The translations under genes were made by a program, and so were the position numbers. From Microbacterium oryzae (GTDB lineage Bacteria; Actinomycetota; Actinomycetes; Actinomycetales; Microbacteriaceae), in assembly GCF_009735645.1 (NCBI RefSeq), contig NZ_CP032550.1, positions 1,488,001 through 1,552,000 on the forward strand: a stretch of DNA of 64,000 bases, written 5' to 3'. The notes beneath the pieces are model-generated. The model did not search any database, was not told where the DNA came from, and worked only from the letters and a program-made list of their open reading frames with translations. Shown here in pieces: positions 45,309-54,024 of this stretch (position 1 is its first letter; each line of letters begins with the position of its first letter).

Positions 45309-45318
45309 ACCGAAAAAT
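45297..45318 (-). promoter_or_regulatory. MntR/DtxR-like operator over the start codon
   Basis: A perfect palindrome: ATTTTTCGG (45297-45305), CATA, CCGAAAAAT (45310-45318). The minus-strand ATG of the metal-binding protein is at 45308-45306, inside the centre. A -10-like TCTAAT sits just upstream, placing the transcript start at or next to the ATG. Confidence 0.65.
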
Positions 45319-45375
45319 TAGAGCCGCGCGCCCTCCGGGGCAAGCGGCACGCGCGGATCCACCCGACCACCCGGT

Positions 45376-45432
45376 TTGCCAGTGCGGGCGACACGCTTCC
45401 GGTGCCGAAACCGTGCCACCCGCACTGGCGAA
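45376..45432. repeat. Palindromic element, copy C
   Basis: Core arms GCCAGTGCGGG (45378-45388) and CCCGCACTGGC (45419-45429), extended with two mismatches. It lies 16 bases beyond the rarD stop. Confidence 0.8.
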
Positions 45433-45448
45433 GCGAAGAGGCCTCGCC

Positions 45449-46393
45449 TCAGCCGACCGGATCCGCCACTGGAGCCGCCTGCCGCGAGCGCCGGGCGTTC
45501 TGCACCATGTCGAACGAGAGCACCGCGAGCGCGACCCACACGATGCCGAACCCGATCCACCGCTCAAGGGGCATGGGCTCGCCGAGCACGACCACGCCGC
45601 ACAGGAACTGCAGGATCGGCGCGATGAACTGCAGCAGCCCGATCGTCGTCAGCGAGACGCGCCGCGCGCCGGCCGCGAAGAGCAGCAGCGGGATGGCCGT
45701 GGCCACGCCCGCGAGCGACAGCATCACCGTGTGCAGGATGCTGACCGACCCGTACGTGAGCCCCGTCGTCATCGCGACGACCACGAGCTGCACGACCGCG
45801 ACCGGCGTCAGCCAGGCCGTCTCGATCGCGAGGCCGCTGACGGCGTCCACCGCGCCGCCGATGCGGTTCTTCACGAGGCCGTAGAACCCGAACGAGGCGG
45901 AGAGGAGGAGCGAGATCCACGGCACCGACCCGTACGCGATGACGATCACGGCCACCGCGACCGCGGCGATCCCGATCGCCGCCCACTGCGCGGGCCGCAG
46001 CCTCTCGTGCAGCACGAGCACGGCCAGCAGCACCGTCACGATCGGGTTGATGAAGTACCCGAGGCTCGACTCGATGACGTGTCCGGTGAGCGTCGCGATG
46101 AGGAACGTCTGCCAGTTCACGTAGATGAGCACGCCCGCGATCGCCGTCCACAGCGCGAGTCGACGATTCCGCAGCACCGCGGCCATCCGCCCCCAGCCGC
46201 GCGTGACGGTCAGCAGCAGAGCGCAGAACACGAGCGACAGCAGCACCCGCCACGCGACGACCTCCCACGGACCGGTCGGCGCCAGCAGCACGAAGTACAG
46301 CGGTAGCACGCCCCAGAGCAGATAGGCGCCGAAGCCGTATCCGGTGCCGAGCATCCGCTCGCGGTCGGGGGCGGATGGCGCGGGTCCGGTCAT
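45449..46393 (-). CDS. rarD: EamA family transporter RarD
   Basis: A 314-residue drug/metabolite transporter with ten helices. RarD-specific stretches are GFGAYLLWGVLPLYF near the N-terminus, YVNWQTFLIATLTGHVIESSLGYFINP and the C-terminal LQFIAPILQFLCGVVVLGEPMP. Substrate uncertain despite the name (chloramphenicol-sensitive protein). ATG 46393 overlaps the mechanosensitive channel gene. Confidence 0.92.
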   Translation of the reverse strand: MTGPAPSAPDRERMLGTGYGFGAYLLWGVLPLYFVLLAPTGPWEVVAWRVLLSLVFCALLLTVTRGWGRMAAVLRNRRLALWTAIAGVLIYVNWQTFLIATLTGHVIESSLGYFINPIVTVLLAVLVLHERLRPAQWAAIGIAAVAVAVIVIAYGSVPWISLLLSASFGFYGLVKNRIGGAVDAVSGLAIETAWLTPVAVVQLVVVAMTTGLTYGSVSILHTVMLSLAGVATAIPLLLFAAGARRVSLTTIGLLQFIAPILQFLCGVVVLGEPMPLERWIGFGIVWVALAVLSFDMVQNARRSRQAAPVADPVG

Positions 46394-47586
46394 CCCTCCA
46401 GGTTACGTCGGGAGACCCGGCCGAGGCGCTCCGCGGCCCGCCGCCGACGCCCGCGGGAGCGGTCGGCTGGCTCGTGCGCGCGGCCCGGAGCCTGCTCGAG
46501 GGTCTGCCCGTCGCCGCGCTCCTCCACCCGCACCCGCCGCGCGGGGAGCGACTCGCCCCGTCGGGAGACGTACGCGACGAGACGCTCGCGCACGAGGCAG
46601 CGGAGGTCCCACAGGTCGCCGGAGTTCGCCGCGGTCACCGTCGCGCGCACCTGCACGGCGTCGGCGCGGGCGTCGACCATGACGAGACCGGCCGAGCGGC
46701 CATCCCACGAGGGAGCGGACTCGACGACGCGCTGCAGCTCCGCGCGGAGGCCGTCGAGGTCGACTCCCCAGTCCACGTCGATGAGCACGACGCCGGTGAG
46801 CTGCGTCTGCGAGCGCGTCCAGTTGGCGTAGGGCGTGGTCGTGAAGTAGGTCGACGGCAGCACGAGGCGCCGGTCGTCCCAGATCTGAACGACGACGTAG
46901 GTGAGGGTGAGCTCCTCGACGACGCCGAACTCGCCGTCCACCTCGACGGTGTCGCCCACGCGCAGCGCGTCGGAGAACGCCAGCTGCATGCCGGCGACGA
47001 CGTTGCCGAGCGTGGACTGCGCGGCGATGCCGGCGACGATCGATGCGACGCCGGCCGACGCGAGCAGCGAGGTCCCGAAGCTCTCCGCGCCCGGGATCGT
47101 CATGAGGATCGTGCCGGCGGTGAGCACCACGACGACCACGATGACGAGCCGCCGGATGATGAGGATCTGCGTGCGGCGACGGCGCAGCGTGTAGTCGGCA
47201 TCGCCATCCGGAACGCTGCGCGCGAGCAGGCCGTCGACGAGGAAGAGCAGGATGCTCGCGATGAGCCAGCCGATCGTGATGATCGAGGCGAGCTTCAGGG
47301 TGTAGCGGATGGCGCCGGCCAGGGCGGGCGCGACCTGCTCGAGCGGCTGCGCGGTCGCCACCCAGAGGCCGACCGCCAGGATGGTCCAGAACAGCGGCGA
47401 GCGCAGTCGACGGGAGAGCCGCGTGAAGAGCTCGCGACGGCGCCCAAGGGTGCGCATGACGACCCCGAGCACCCAGGTGCACACGAACGCGGCGGCGAGC
47501 GCGGCCGCCACGGCGATGGCGACGGTACCCCACCCCCAGGCGAGCGAGGCGGCGTCCACGGGCTGTTCGACGTCGAGAGGGAGCAT
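46390..47586 (-). CDS. MscS-family mechanosensitive ion channel
   Basis: A 398-residue channel: helices at about 18-40, 68-85, 95-118 and 146-165, then the pore helix with SAGVASIVAGIAAQSTLGNVVAGMQ and the beta domain start RVGDTVEVDGEFGVVEELTL. The C-terminal ~70 residues are an Arg/Glu-rich tail (VEERGDGQTLEQAPGRAHEP). It releases solutes during osmotic downshock. Coupled to rarD by an ATGA overlap, an unusual pairing of functions. Confidence 0.9.
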   Translation of the reverse strand: MLPLDVEQPVDAASLAWGWGTVAIAVAAALAAAFVCTWVLGVVMRTLGRRRELFTRLSRRLRSPLFWTILAVGLWVATAQPLEQVAPALAGAIRYTLKLASIITIGWLIASILLFLVDGLLARSVPDGDADYTLRRRRTQILIIRRLVIVVVVVLTAGTILMTIPGAESFGTSLLASAGVASIVAGIAAQSTLGNVVAGMQLAFSDALRVGDTVEVDGEFGVVEELTLTYVVVQIWDDRRLVLPSTYFTTTPYANWTRSQTQLTGVVLIDVDWGVDLDGLRAELQRVVESAPSWDGRSAGLVMVDARADAVQVRATVTAANSGDLWDLRCLVRERLVAYVSRRGESLPARRVRVEERGDGQTLEQAPGRAHEPADRSRGRRRRAAERLGRVSRRNLEG

Positions 47587-47623
47587 CCGTCCACGCTAAC
47601 GACGCCGACCTCCGTGGATGCAG

Positions 47624-47653
47624 AAAGGCCCGGCGCCGAAGCGCCGGGCCTTT
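47624..47653 (-). terminator. groES terminator
   Basis: Perfect 12-base arms AAAGGCCCGGCG (47624-47635) and its complement (47642-47653) with a 6-base loop, 13 bases after the groES stop and ending in a short T-run on the minus strand. Confidence 0.85.
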
Positions 47654-47666
47654 CCGAAGGCTGTCG

Positions 47667-47963
47667 TCAGCGGACGACGACCGCGAGCACGTCGCGGGCC
47701 GAGAGCACCAGGTACTCGTCGGCGCCGAACTTGACCTCGGTTCCGCCGTACTTGCTGTACAGGACGCGGTCGCCGACGGCGACGTCGAGCGGAACGCGGT
47801 TGCCGTTGTCGTCGATGCGGCCGGGACCCACGGCCACGACCTCGCCCTCCTGGGGCTTCTCCTTGGCGGTGTCGGGGATGACCAGACCGCTGGCGGTGGT
47901 CTGCTCGGCCTCGACCTGCTTGATGACGATGCGGTCCTCGAGCGGCTTGATGGAAACCGACAC
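47667..47963 (-). CDS. groES: Co-chaperonin GroES
   Basis: A 98-residue GroES heptamer subunit capping GroEL. Diagnostic parts: [11 protein letters not shown], the mobile loop [35 protein letters not shown] and the end [12 protein letters not shown]. Start GTG 47963 with AAGAGGT before it. No groEL follows; instead the gene is closed by a terminator. Two CIRCE elements upstream indicate HrcA repression. Confidence 0.97.
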   Translation of the reverse strand: MSVSIKPLEDRIVIKQVEAEQTTASGLVIPDTAKEKPQEGEVVAVGPGRIDDNGNRVPLDVAVGDRVLYSKYGGTEVKFGADEYLVLSARDVLAVVVR

Positions 47964-48001
47964 GGTGTACCTCTTCTTTCGTTGCTTCGACGGAAGACTG
48001 G

Positions 48002-48028
48002 TTCGCACTCTCATGCCGAGAGTGCTAA
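48002..48028. promoter_or_regulatory. CIRCE element 1 (HrcA operator)
   Basis: TTCGCACTC (48002-48010), nine bases, GAGTGCTAA (48020-48028); one mismatch to the CIRCE consensus TTAGCACTC-N9-GAGTGCTAA. It lies 39 bases upstream of the groES start. Confidence 0.92.
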
Positions 48029-48047
48029 TGCCAGCATAGGACGACGC

Positions 48048-48074
48048 CTGGCACTCATGCAACGCGAGTGCCAA
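48048..48074. promoter_or_regulatory. CIRCE element 2 (HrcA operator)
   Basis: CTGGCACTC (48048-48056), nine bases, GAGTGCCAA (48066-48074). It sits 52 bases from the start of the divergent methyltransferase gene, so HrcA may influence both directions. Confidence 0.85.
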
Positions 48075-48125
48075 CGCGCGTCGCGAGCGGGGGCGGTCGT
48101 CCGGCGGCACGGGAGAATGGGACTC

Positions 48126-49313
48126 ATGGATCAGGGAGAACTCGACGCGCTGCTCACCTCCGAGGGGCTCGCGCTGCTCGACGCCCTCGACCCCGTCGAG
48201 ACGACCGCCGACGTCGCCCGCGCGGTCTCCCGCCTGCGCGCGGAGGGACACTCCCCCGACCTCGTCTCCGCCGTCGTCGGCCAGTCGCGGCTGCGCCTGC
48301 GCGCCGAGGCGAAGTTCGGCCCGTTCGCCTCGCGCATGCTGTTCACGCGCGCGGGTGTCGAGCAGGCGACGCGGATGGCCGTGGCCGCGCACCACGCGGC
48401 GCGCTTCCGTCGGGCGGGCATCGGCCGGGTCGCCGACCTCGGCTGCGGCATCGGCGGCGACGCGCTCGCGTTCGCCGGCAGCGGGCTCGACGTGCTCGCG
48501 GTCGATGCCGATCCGGTGACCGCCGCCCTCGCCGCCTACAACCTCCGCCCGTTCGGGGATGCGGTCGAGGTGCGCTCCGCCCGCGCGGAAGAAGTCGACC
48601 TGGCCGGGTGGGACGCCGTCTGGCTCGACCCGGCCCGGCGCACGGCCGGGCACTCCGAGACGCGGCGCGTGGCGCCATCCGATTACTCGCCGTCGCTTGA
48701 CTGGGCGCACGAGCTGGGCGAGCGGATGCCCGTGGGCATGAAGCTCGGACCAGCGCACGACCGCGAGGCGATTCCGGACGGCGTCGAGGCGCAGTGGGTG
48801 AGCGTGGACGGGTCCACCGTCGAGGTCGTGCTGTGGTCGGGCGCGCTCGCCCGCGAGGGCGTGGGGCGCGCGGCACTCGTCATCCGCGGCGAGGCCTCGC
48901 ACGAGCTCACCAGTGCGGGCGACACGGAGGACGAGCCGGTGCGCGAGCTCGGGGCGTTCCTGCACGAGCCCGAGGGTGCGGTCATCCGCGCGCGGCTGGT
49001 CGGCGAGGTGGCGCGGTCGCTCGAGGCGGGGCCGGTGGCGCCGGGCATCGCGTACCTCACGGGCGACGCGGCGGTGACGACGCCGTTCGTGACGTCGTTC
49101 CGCGTGCGCGAGACGCTCCCCGCCGATGCGAAGGCGCTCGCGAAGGCCCTGCGCGCGCGAGGCATCGGCACGCTGGAGATCAAGAAGCGCGGCGTCGACA
49201 TCGACCCGGCGCTGTTCCGGAAGAAGCTGAACCTGCGGGGCGACGAGTCCGCGACGCTGTTCGTGACGCGCATCGGCGGCAAGCGGACGGCCATCCTTGC
49301 CGACCGCGTGTGA
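48126..49313 (+). CDS. SAM-dependent methyltransferase with THUMP-like C-terminal domain
   Basis: A 395-residue class I methyltransferase. Helical N-terminus (residues 1-70), SAM motif [20 protein letters not shown] (about 100), acidic loop DVLAVDADP, and [14 protein letters not shown], a signature of this actinobacterial family. The C-terminal THUMP-like domain ([19 protein letters not shown]) suggests RNA methylation; target unknown. One arm of the palindromic repeat (48909-48927) lies within the gene and encodes LTSAGDTED. Start ATG 48126 preferred over 48117. Confidence 0.85.
   Translation: MDQGELDALLTSEGLALLDALDPVETTADVARAVSRLRAEGHSPDLVSAVVGQSRLRLRAEAKFGPFASRMLFTRAGVEQATRMAVAAHHAARFRRAGIGRVADLGCGIGGDALAFAGSGLDVLAVDADPVTAALAAYNLRPFGDAVEVRSARAEEVDLAGWDAVWLDPARRTAGHSETRRVAPSDYSPSLDWAHELGERMPVGMKLGPAHDREAIPDGVEAQWVSVDGSTVEVVLWSGALAREGVGRAALVIRGEASHELTSAGDTEDEPVRELGAFLHEPEGAVIRARLVGEVARSLEAGPVAPGIAYLTGDAAVTTPFVTSFRVRETLPADAKALAKALRARGIGTLEIKKRGVDIDPALFRKKLNLRGDESATLFVTRIGGKRTAILADRV
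48909..48927. repeat. Half copy of the palindromic element inside a gene
   Basis: Bases 48910-48927 match one arm of the palindrome (CCAGTGCGGGCGACACGG) without the second arm. Confidence 0.6.
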
Positions 49314-49319
49314 GGCACG

Positions 49320-49350
49320 CGGACGTCGAGCGAGCGAAGCGAGACGACAC
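49320..49350. repeat. 31-bp dispersed repeat, copy near 49.3 kb
   Basis: CGGACGTCGAGCGAGCGAAG continuing to 49350; the reverse complement of the segment 41089-41119 with two mismatches. Both copies lie beside gene 3' ends. Confidence 0.6.
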
Positions 49351-49391
49351 GCCGCAACCCTTCCCCGGGACCCCGGGAGGGGCCATCCGAA

Positions 49392-49739
49392 TCACAGCAG
49401 CCCCGGCACCGCCAGCACCGGCGTCTCCCCCAGCTGACCGAGAATCCACACCGCCCACACGCTGCAGCCCACGAGCGCGGCGATGCCGAGACCGAAACCC
49501 CACCACGCCATCGAGCGGTCCGCGTGCCGGCGGACGAGCGCGATGACGGCGAGCACGACGGCGACCAGAGCGAGCGGCGCCACCCACGGCGTGAACCAGG
49601 ATGTCGGCAGCGCGAACATCCCGAGCATGAGCGCGGGCGTCGAGAGCGAGATCCGGCGGCGGACCACCGGGATCGCGGAGGACACCTCGTTCAGCAGCTC
49701 GTCGTCGTCGAGCTGTGCGGCGTCCTCGGGCTCGGTCAT
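49392..49739 (-). CDS. Small membrane protein (DUF4190-like)
   Basis: A 115-residue protein: acidic N-terminus ([18 protein letters not shown]), then two or three helices (about 35-65 and 75-100). [19 protein letters not shown] and [20 protein letters not shown] resemble DUF4190 proteins; the assignment is tentative. Start ATG 49739 overlaps the tsaD stop (ATGA). No functional link to tRNA modification is apparent. Confidence 0.7.
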   Translation of the reverse strand: MTEPEDAAQLDDDELLNEVSSAIPVVRRRISLSTPALMLGMFALPTSWFTPWVAPLALVAVVLAVIALVRRHADRSMAWWGFGLGIAALVGCSVWAVWILGQLGETPVLAVPGLL

Positions 49740-50803
49740 GGCACCGGCGCGACCTGGATCTCGGTGACGGGCAGCGTGGAGTCCGCGCCGAACGCGAGCG
49801 TCGACGGGCGGCGTCCGCTCTGGATGAGCTCCGACGCGAGCGCGGCGATCATCGCGCCGTTGTCGGTGCAGAGGCGCAGCGGCGGGATGCGCACGGTGAC
49901 GCCGGCGGCCTCCGCGCGGGCGAGCGCGACCTCGCGCAGGCGGCGGTTCGCGATGACCCCGCCGCCGAGCAGCAGGCGCGGTACGCCGTGCTCGGCGCAC
50001 GCGTCGAGGGCCTTGGTCACGAGAACGTCGACCACGGCCTCGCGGAAGCTCGCCGCGACATCCGCCATCGGGATGGCCTCGCCCTCGGCCTCGCGCTGCT
50101 CCGTCCACCGCGCGACGGCGGTCTTGAGGCCGGAGAAGGAGAAGTCCCAGCGGTGCTTCTCGCGGTCGCTCGCCCGCGAGAGGCCGCGGGGGAAGCGGAT
50201 GGCGTCGGGGTCGCCGCCGACGGCCGCCCGGTCGATCTCGGGGCCGCCCGGGTAGGGCAGCCCGAGGATGCGCGCGACCTTGTCGAACGCCTCGCCGGCG
50301 GCGTCGTCCACGGTCTCGCCCAGCAGCTCGACGTCGCTCGTGAGGTCGCGGACGAGCAGCAGCGAGGTGTGCCCGCCCGAGACGAGGAGCGCGACCGTCG
50401 GGTACTCGAGCGGCTCGCTGTCGTCGGCGAGGAGGTCCGCGGCGATGTGGCCGACGAGGTGGTTCACGGCGTACAGCGGCTTCTCGAGCGAGACGGCGAG
50501 CGCCTTCGCGGCCCCGACACCCACCATGAGCGCGCCGGCGAGACCCGGGCCGCTCGTCACGGCGACGGCATCGACGTCGGCGAGGCGGATGCCGGCCTCG
50601 GCCACGGCCTGCTCGATCGCGGGCTGCATCGCCTCGAGGTGCGCGCGTGCGGCCACCTCGGGCACGACGCCGCCGAAGCGTGCGTGCTCGTCCATGGAGC
50701 TCGCGATCGTGTTCGACAGCAGCGTGCGGCCGCGGACGATCCCGATTCCGGTCTCGTCGCAGCTCGTCTCGATGCCGAGGACGAGGGGTTCGGCGGGGGT
50801 CAT
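49736..50803 (-). CDS. tsaD: tRNA threonylcarbamoyladenosine synthase subunit TsaD
   Basis: A 355-residue ASKHA-fold enzyme that transfers threonylcarbamoyl to A37 of ANN-decoding tRNAs. [15 protein letters not shown] is the N-terminal phosphate motif; metal ligands lie in VNHLVGH and [20 protein letters not shown] and [10 protein letters not shown] are conserved. It works with TsaB and TsaE, both encoded upstream in the same operon. ATG 50803 overlaps the rimI stop. Confidence 0.96.
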   Translation of the reverse strand: MTPAEPLVLGIETSCDETGIGIVRGRTLLSNTIASSMDEHARFGGVVPEVAARAHLEAMQPAIEQAVAEAGIRLADVDAVAVTSGPGLAGALMVGVGAAKALAVSLEKPLYAVNHLVGHIAADLLADDSEPLEYPTVALLVSGGHTSLLLVRDLTSDVELLGETVDDAAGEAFDKVARILGLPYPGGPEIDRAAVGGDPDAIRFPRGLSRASDREKHRWDFSFSGLKTAVARWTEQREAEGEAIPMADVAASFREAVVDVLVTKALDACAEHGVPRLLLGGGVIANRRLREVALARAEAAGVTVRIPPLRLCTDNGAMIAALASELIQSGRRPSTLAFGADSTLPVTEIQVAPVP

Positions 50804-51297
50804 GAGCAGGCTCCGGCATCGGCAGGGTCGGGGGTGCGCGCGGCGCGCCACGCGGGGACGTCGAGGCGCATCACGATCGCATCCACATCGTCGGGTTGGT
50901 AGTACCCGGGGCGGCGTCCGAGCTCGGTGAAGCCCTCGCTCGCATACAGCGCCTGGGCGACGGGATTGTCCGCGCGCACCTCGAGGAACACCTCGCGCAC
51001 GCGGCGCCGGTCGGCCTCCTCCACGAGCGAGCGCAGCAGCGCGCGCCCCTGGCCGCGGCCGCGAGCGCTCTCGGCGACGGCGATCGTCTGCACGTCGGCG
51101 TCCTTCGAGCCGGGCAGCGCGCGCAGGCCGGCATAGCCGACGACCTGCCCCGCCTGCTCGAGGACGAGATAGTGCCCGTGCTCGGAGCCGAGCTCCTCGC
51201 GCATCATCGCCTCGCTCCACGCGTCGGTGGGGAACGATGCGCGCTCGAGCGCGATGATCGGGGGCAGATCGAGGATGGTCGCGGGCCGGATGTTCAC
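50800..51297 (-). CDS. rimI: Ribosomal protein S18-alanine N-acetyltransferase RimI-like
   Basis: A 165-residue GNAT enzyme, expected to acetylate protein N-termini. [20 protein letters not shown] at the N-terminus and [19 protein letters not shown] (acetyl-CoA site) are RimI-like, as is [27 protein letters not shown]. Start GTG 51297 overlaps tsaB. The tsaB-rimI-tsaD order is the classic arrangement. Confidence 0.92.
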   Translation of the reverse strand: MNIRPATILDLPPIIALERASFPTDAWSEAMMREELGSEHGHYLVLEQAGQVVGYAGLRALPGSKDADVQTIAVAESARGRGQGRALLRSLVEEADRRRVREVFLEVRADNPVAQALYASEGFTELGRRPGYYQPDDVDAIVMRLDVPAWRAARTPDPADAGACS

Positions 51298-52010
51298 GCG
51301 CTCACCTTCTTCCGCGGCGCGGGCATCTTCACATCGGGCGACCGCAGGTACAGCGGCTCGTCGACGTCGGGCGCTTCACCGGCGCCGAGGCGGATGGCCG
51401 CGACCCGGCCCAGCATCCCGATCGGGATGCGCGTGGCCGCGAAGATCACGGAGTTCGGGAGGAGATGTGCGTTCGGGAGGACCCCTGTGCGGGATTCCTC
51501 CTCCTGACTGCTCATCTCCTCCGGAAAGCGCAGGCTCGCGAGCAGGAGGTCCGCCGCGAGGTCGGCGTCACGCGGGCGGAGCTCGGGCCCCGCGACTCGG
51601 CGCGGCAGGCGCCATCCGTCGGGCTCGCCGTAGACCGAGATCGCGTTCTCCCGACGGCGGGCGTCGGTGGTCACGGCGAATCCGCCGTCGGGATGCGTCT
51701 CGAGGAGCTCCAGTGCGACGGCGTCGTGGCTCACGACGGGCAGCACGGGGATGCCGCGGCCCAGTGCGAATACGCGCGCGGCGGCGATGCCGATGCGCAG
51801 GCCGGTGAACGGCCCCGGTCCCATTCCCGCCGCGACATGCGTGATGTCGCCGGCCGCGACGCCCGCGTCGGCGAGCGCGCGCTCGAGGAGCGTGCCGATC
51901 ACCTCGGCGTGCCCGAGGGCGTTCTCGCTCTCGACGGCGGAGCGGATCTCGCCGTCGGGCGCGACGACCGCCGCGCCCGAGCCGAGGGAGGTGTCGACGG
52001 CCAGGATCAT
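51294..52010 (-). CDS. tsaB: tRNA threonylcarbamoyladenosine synthase subunit TsaB
   Basis: A 238-residue non-catalytic partner of Tsa[16 protein letters not shown] and [21 protein letters not shown] are diagnostic. A stretch around residues 155-200 ([20 protein letters not shown] then [18 protein letters not shown]) does not resemble the usual TsaB sequence and uses less biased codons, so it may be an insertion or divergent loop. Start ATG 52010; 59 bases separate it from the APC permease gene. Confidence 0.9.
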   Translation of the reverse strand: MILAVDTSLGSGAAVVAPDGEIRSAVESENALGHAEVIGTLLERALADAGVAAGDITHVAAGMGPGPFTGLRIGIAAARVFALGRGIPVLPVVSHDAVALELLETHPDGGFAVTTDARRRENAISVYGEPDGWRLPRRVAGPELRPRDADLAADLLLASLRFPEEMSSQEEESRTGVLPNAHLLPNSVIFAATRIPIGMLGRVAAIRLGAGEAPDVDEPLYLRSPDVKMPAPRKKVSA

Positions 52011-52069
52011 GCCCTCCAGCGTAGTTTCCCGGGCCTCGGGAACGCCGGGAACGCGCGGAGGGCCCGGCC

Positions 52070-53521
52070 CTACGCCTCTACGAGCGCCGCGCGGTACTTG
52101 GCCTCGGCGAGCGCGCCGACGCGGGAGTGCCGTCGACCGTAGCCGAGGTAGATCACCGCGCCCACGACCATCCAGCAGGCGAAGGCGATCCAGGTGCTCG
52201 CCGACAGCTGCGACATGAGCGCGAGGCAGGTGAGCGCGCCGAGCACGGGGATGACCGGGAAGAGCGGCACCCGATACGTGCGCGGCAGCTCCGGGCGGCG
52301 GTAGCGCAGCACGATCACGGCGATGTTGACGACGGTGAACGCGGCGAAGGTCCCGATGCTCGTGGCGTTCGCGAGCTCTCCGAGGGGCACGACGCCGGCG
52401 GCGACGGCGATGACGATCCCGACGATGAGGGTGCCGACGACCGGCGTCTGAGTGCGCGGCGAGATCCGGCCGAGCACGCGCGGCACGAGGCCGTCGCGCG
52501 ACATCGTGAGGAGGATCCGCGTCTGTCCGTAGAGCACGGTGAGCACGATGCTCGCGAAGGCGATGAGCGCGCCGAGCGAGAAGACCACGCCGAACCAGGG
52601 CTGCCCGGTGACCTCGGCGAGCACGGTGACGAGGCCGTTCTCGCGGAACCACGACGCCTCGCGCGCGCCGATCGCCGCGACGGCGACCACCACGTAGATC
52701 ACCGTGACGAGACCCATGCCGAGCAGGATGGCCCGAGGCAGATCGCGGGTCGGGTTGCGTGCTTCCTCTCCCGCGGTGGACGCGGCATCGAAGCCGATGT
52801 ACGAGAAGAACAGCACGGCGGCGGCGCCCGTGACACCGGGGAAGAACGTGTCGAACATGCCGGAGAAGTGATCGATCCGGAACGCCGTGAATGCGACGGC
52901 GGCGAAGAACAGCAGCACGACGATCTTGAGGAGGACGAGCACGGTGTTGATCCATGCCGCTTCGCGTACGCCTCGCAGCAGCAGCACCATCGCGAGGATC
53001 ACGAGGAGGAATGCGCTGAGGTTGAACACGCCGCCCTCCGCCGAGGGGTCCGAGGCGATGGCGGTGGGGAGCGACAGGTCGAAGATCGCGAGCGTCTCGT
53101 CCACGTACTGCCCGGCGCCCGCCGCGACCGCGGCCACCGAGACGCCGTACTCCAGCACGAGACACCAGCCGACGACCCATGCGACGCCCTCACCGAGGGT
53201 GACGTAGGCGTATGAGTAGCTCGATCCGGAGACGGGCACGGCGCCCGCCATCTCCGCGTACGACAGCGCGGACAGCAGCGCCGGGATGGCCGCGAGGAGC
53301 ACGCTCATCCAGATGCCGGGACCGGCATGCGGGATCTGCTCCGCAAGCAGCGCGAGGATGCCGGTGCCGAGCGTCGCCCCGACGGAGATCATCGCGAGCT
53401 GGATCATCGAGAGGTGGCGGCCCAGCGTGCCCGGGCCCTCGCTCGAGGTGCCGGCTTCGGCGACGAGCATGCCGATCGTGCGACGGCGCAGGAGCTGCGC
53501 CGCCAGAGAGGGGCGGGTCAT
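52070..53521 (-). CDS. APC family amino acid permease
   Basis: A 483-residue permease with twelve or more helices. MISVGATLGTGILALLAEQ (unwound helix 1 binding motif), AGAVPVSGSSYSYAYVTLGE and FFSYIGFDAASTAGEEARNP are typical of cationic amino acid transporters (CAT/YfnA type). ATG 53521 overlaps tsaE. Its place between tsaE and tsaB splits an otherwise standard gene set. Confidence 0.92.
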   Translation of the reverse strand: MTRPSLAAQLLRRRTIGMLVAEAGTSSEGPGTLGRHLSMIQLAMISVGATLGTGILALLAEQIPHAGPGIWMSVLLAAIPALLSALSYAEMAGAVPVSGSSYSYAYVTLGEGVAWVVGWCLVLEYGVSVAAVAAGAGQYVDETLAIFDLSLPTAIASDPSAEGGVFNLSAFLLVILAMVLLLRGVREAAWINTVLVLLKIVVLLFFAAVAFTAFRIDHFSGMFDTFFPGVTGAAAVLFFSYIGFDAASTAGEEARNPTRDLPRAILLGMGLVTVIYVVVAVAAIGAREASWFRENGLVTVLAEVTGQPWFGVVFSLGALIAFASIVLTVLYGQTRILLTMSRDGLVPRVLGRISPRTQTPVVGTLIVGIVIAVAAGVVPLGELANATSIGTFAAFTVVNIAVIVLRYRRPELPRTYRVPLFPVIPVLGALTCLALMSQLSASTWIAFACWMVVGAVIYLGYGRRHSRVGALAEAKYRAALVEA

Positions 53522-54024
53522 GCGGCGGTGCGCCGCTCGATCCGGACGACGCGCGGGGCGTCTTCGTCGAGCTCGGCCGATGCGCGCGACAGGTCGCCGC
53601 ACATCGTGTCGGAGCCGCGGCCGCCGACGGGCCGCGTGATCTCCACGTCCCACCACACGTCGCGCAAGCCCTCGACCTTGTCGCGGCCCCACTCCATGAC
53701 GACGACGGAGCCGTCCACGTCGATGTCGAGATCGTCGAGCTCGAGCGCCGACGACAGGCGGTAGGCGTCGGCATGCACGAGCGGCACTCCCCCGACGAGC
53801 GACGGGTGCGTGCGCGCGATGACGAAGGTGGGGCTCTGGATGGGCCCGCGCACGCCGAGCTTCTCGGCGAGGCCGCGCGTCAGCGTCGTCTTGCCCGCGC
53901 CGAGCGGCCCGGTGAGGACGACGAGGTCGCCCGCTTCCAGGTGCGCGCCGAGGCGGCGCCCGAGCTCTTCCATGTCGGATGCGGTGGGCACGTCGTGCGT
54001 GCCGAGCAGGTCGTCGGGAATCAT
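53518..54024 (-). CDS. tsaE: tRNA threonylcarbamoyladenosine synthase ATPase TsaE
   Basis: A 168-residue ATPase required for the TsaD cycle. P-loop LTGPLGAGKTTLTRGLAEKL (about 38), SPTFVIARTHPS, VHADAYRLSS and VMEWGRDKVEG are the family motifs in order. ATG 54024 overlaps the alr stop. Confidence 0.94.
   Translation of the reverse strand: MIPDDLLGTHDVPTASDMEELGRRLGAHLEAGDLVVLTGPLGAGKTTLTRGLAEKLGVRGPIQSPTFVIARTHPSLVGGVPLVHADAYRLSSALELDDLDIDVDGSVVVMEWGRDKVEGLRDVWWDVEITRPVGGRGSDTMCGDLSRASAELDEDAPRVVRIERRTAA

Noticed and set aside
49358..49384. Terminator between the THUMP-like methyltransferase gene and the convergent small membrane protein gene
   Set aside because: CCCCGGG-rich pairing is possible but imperfect and offset; too weak to list as a feature.
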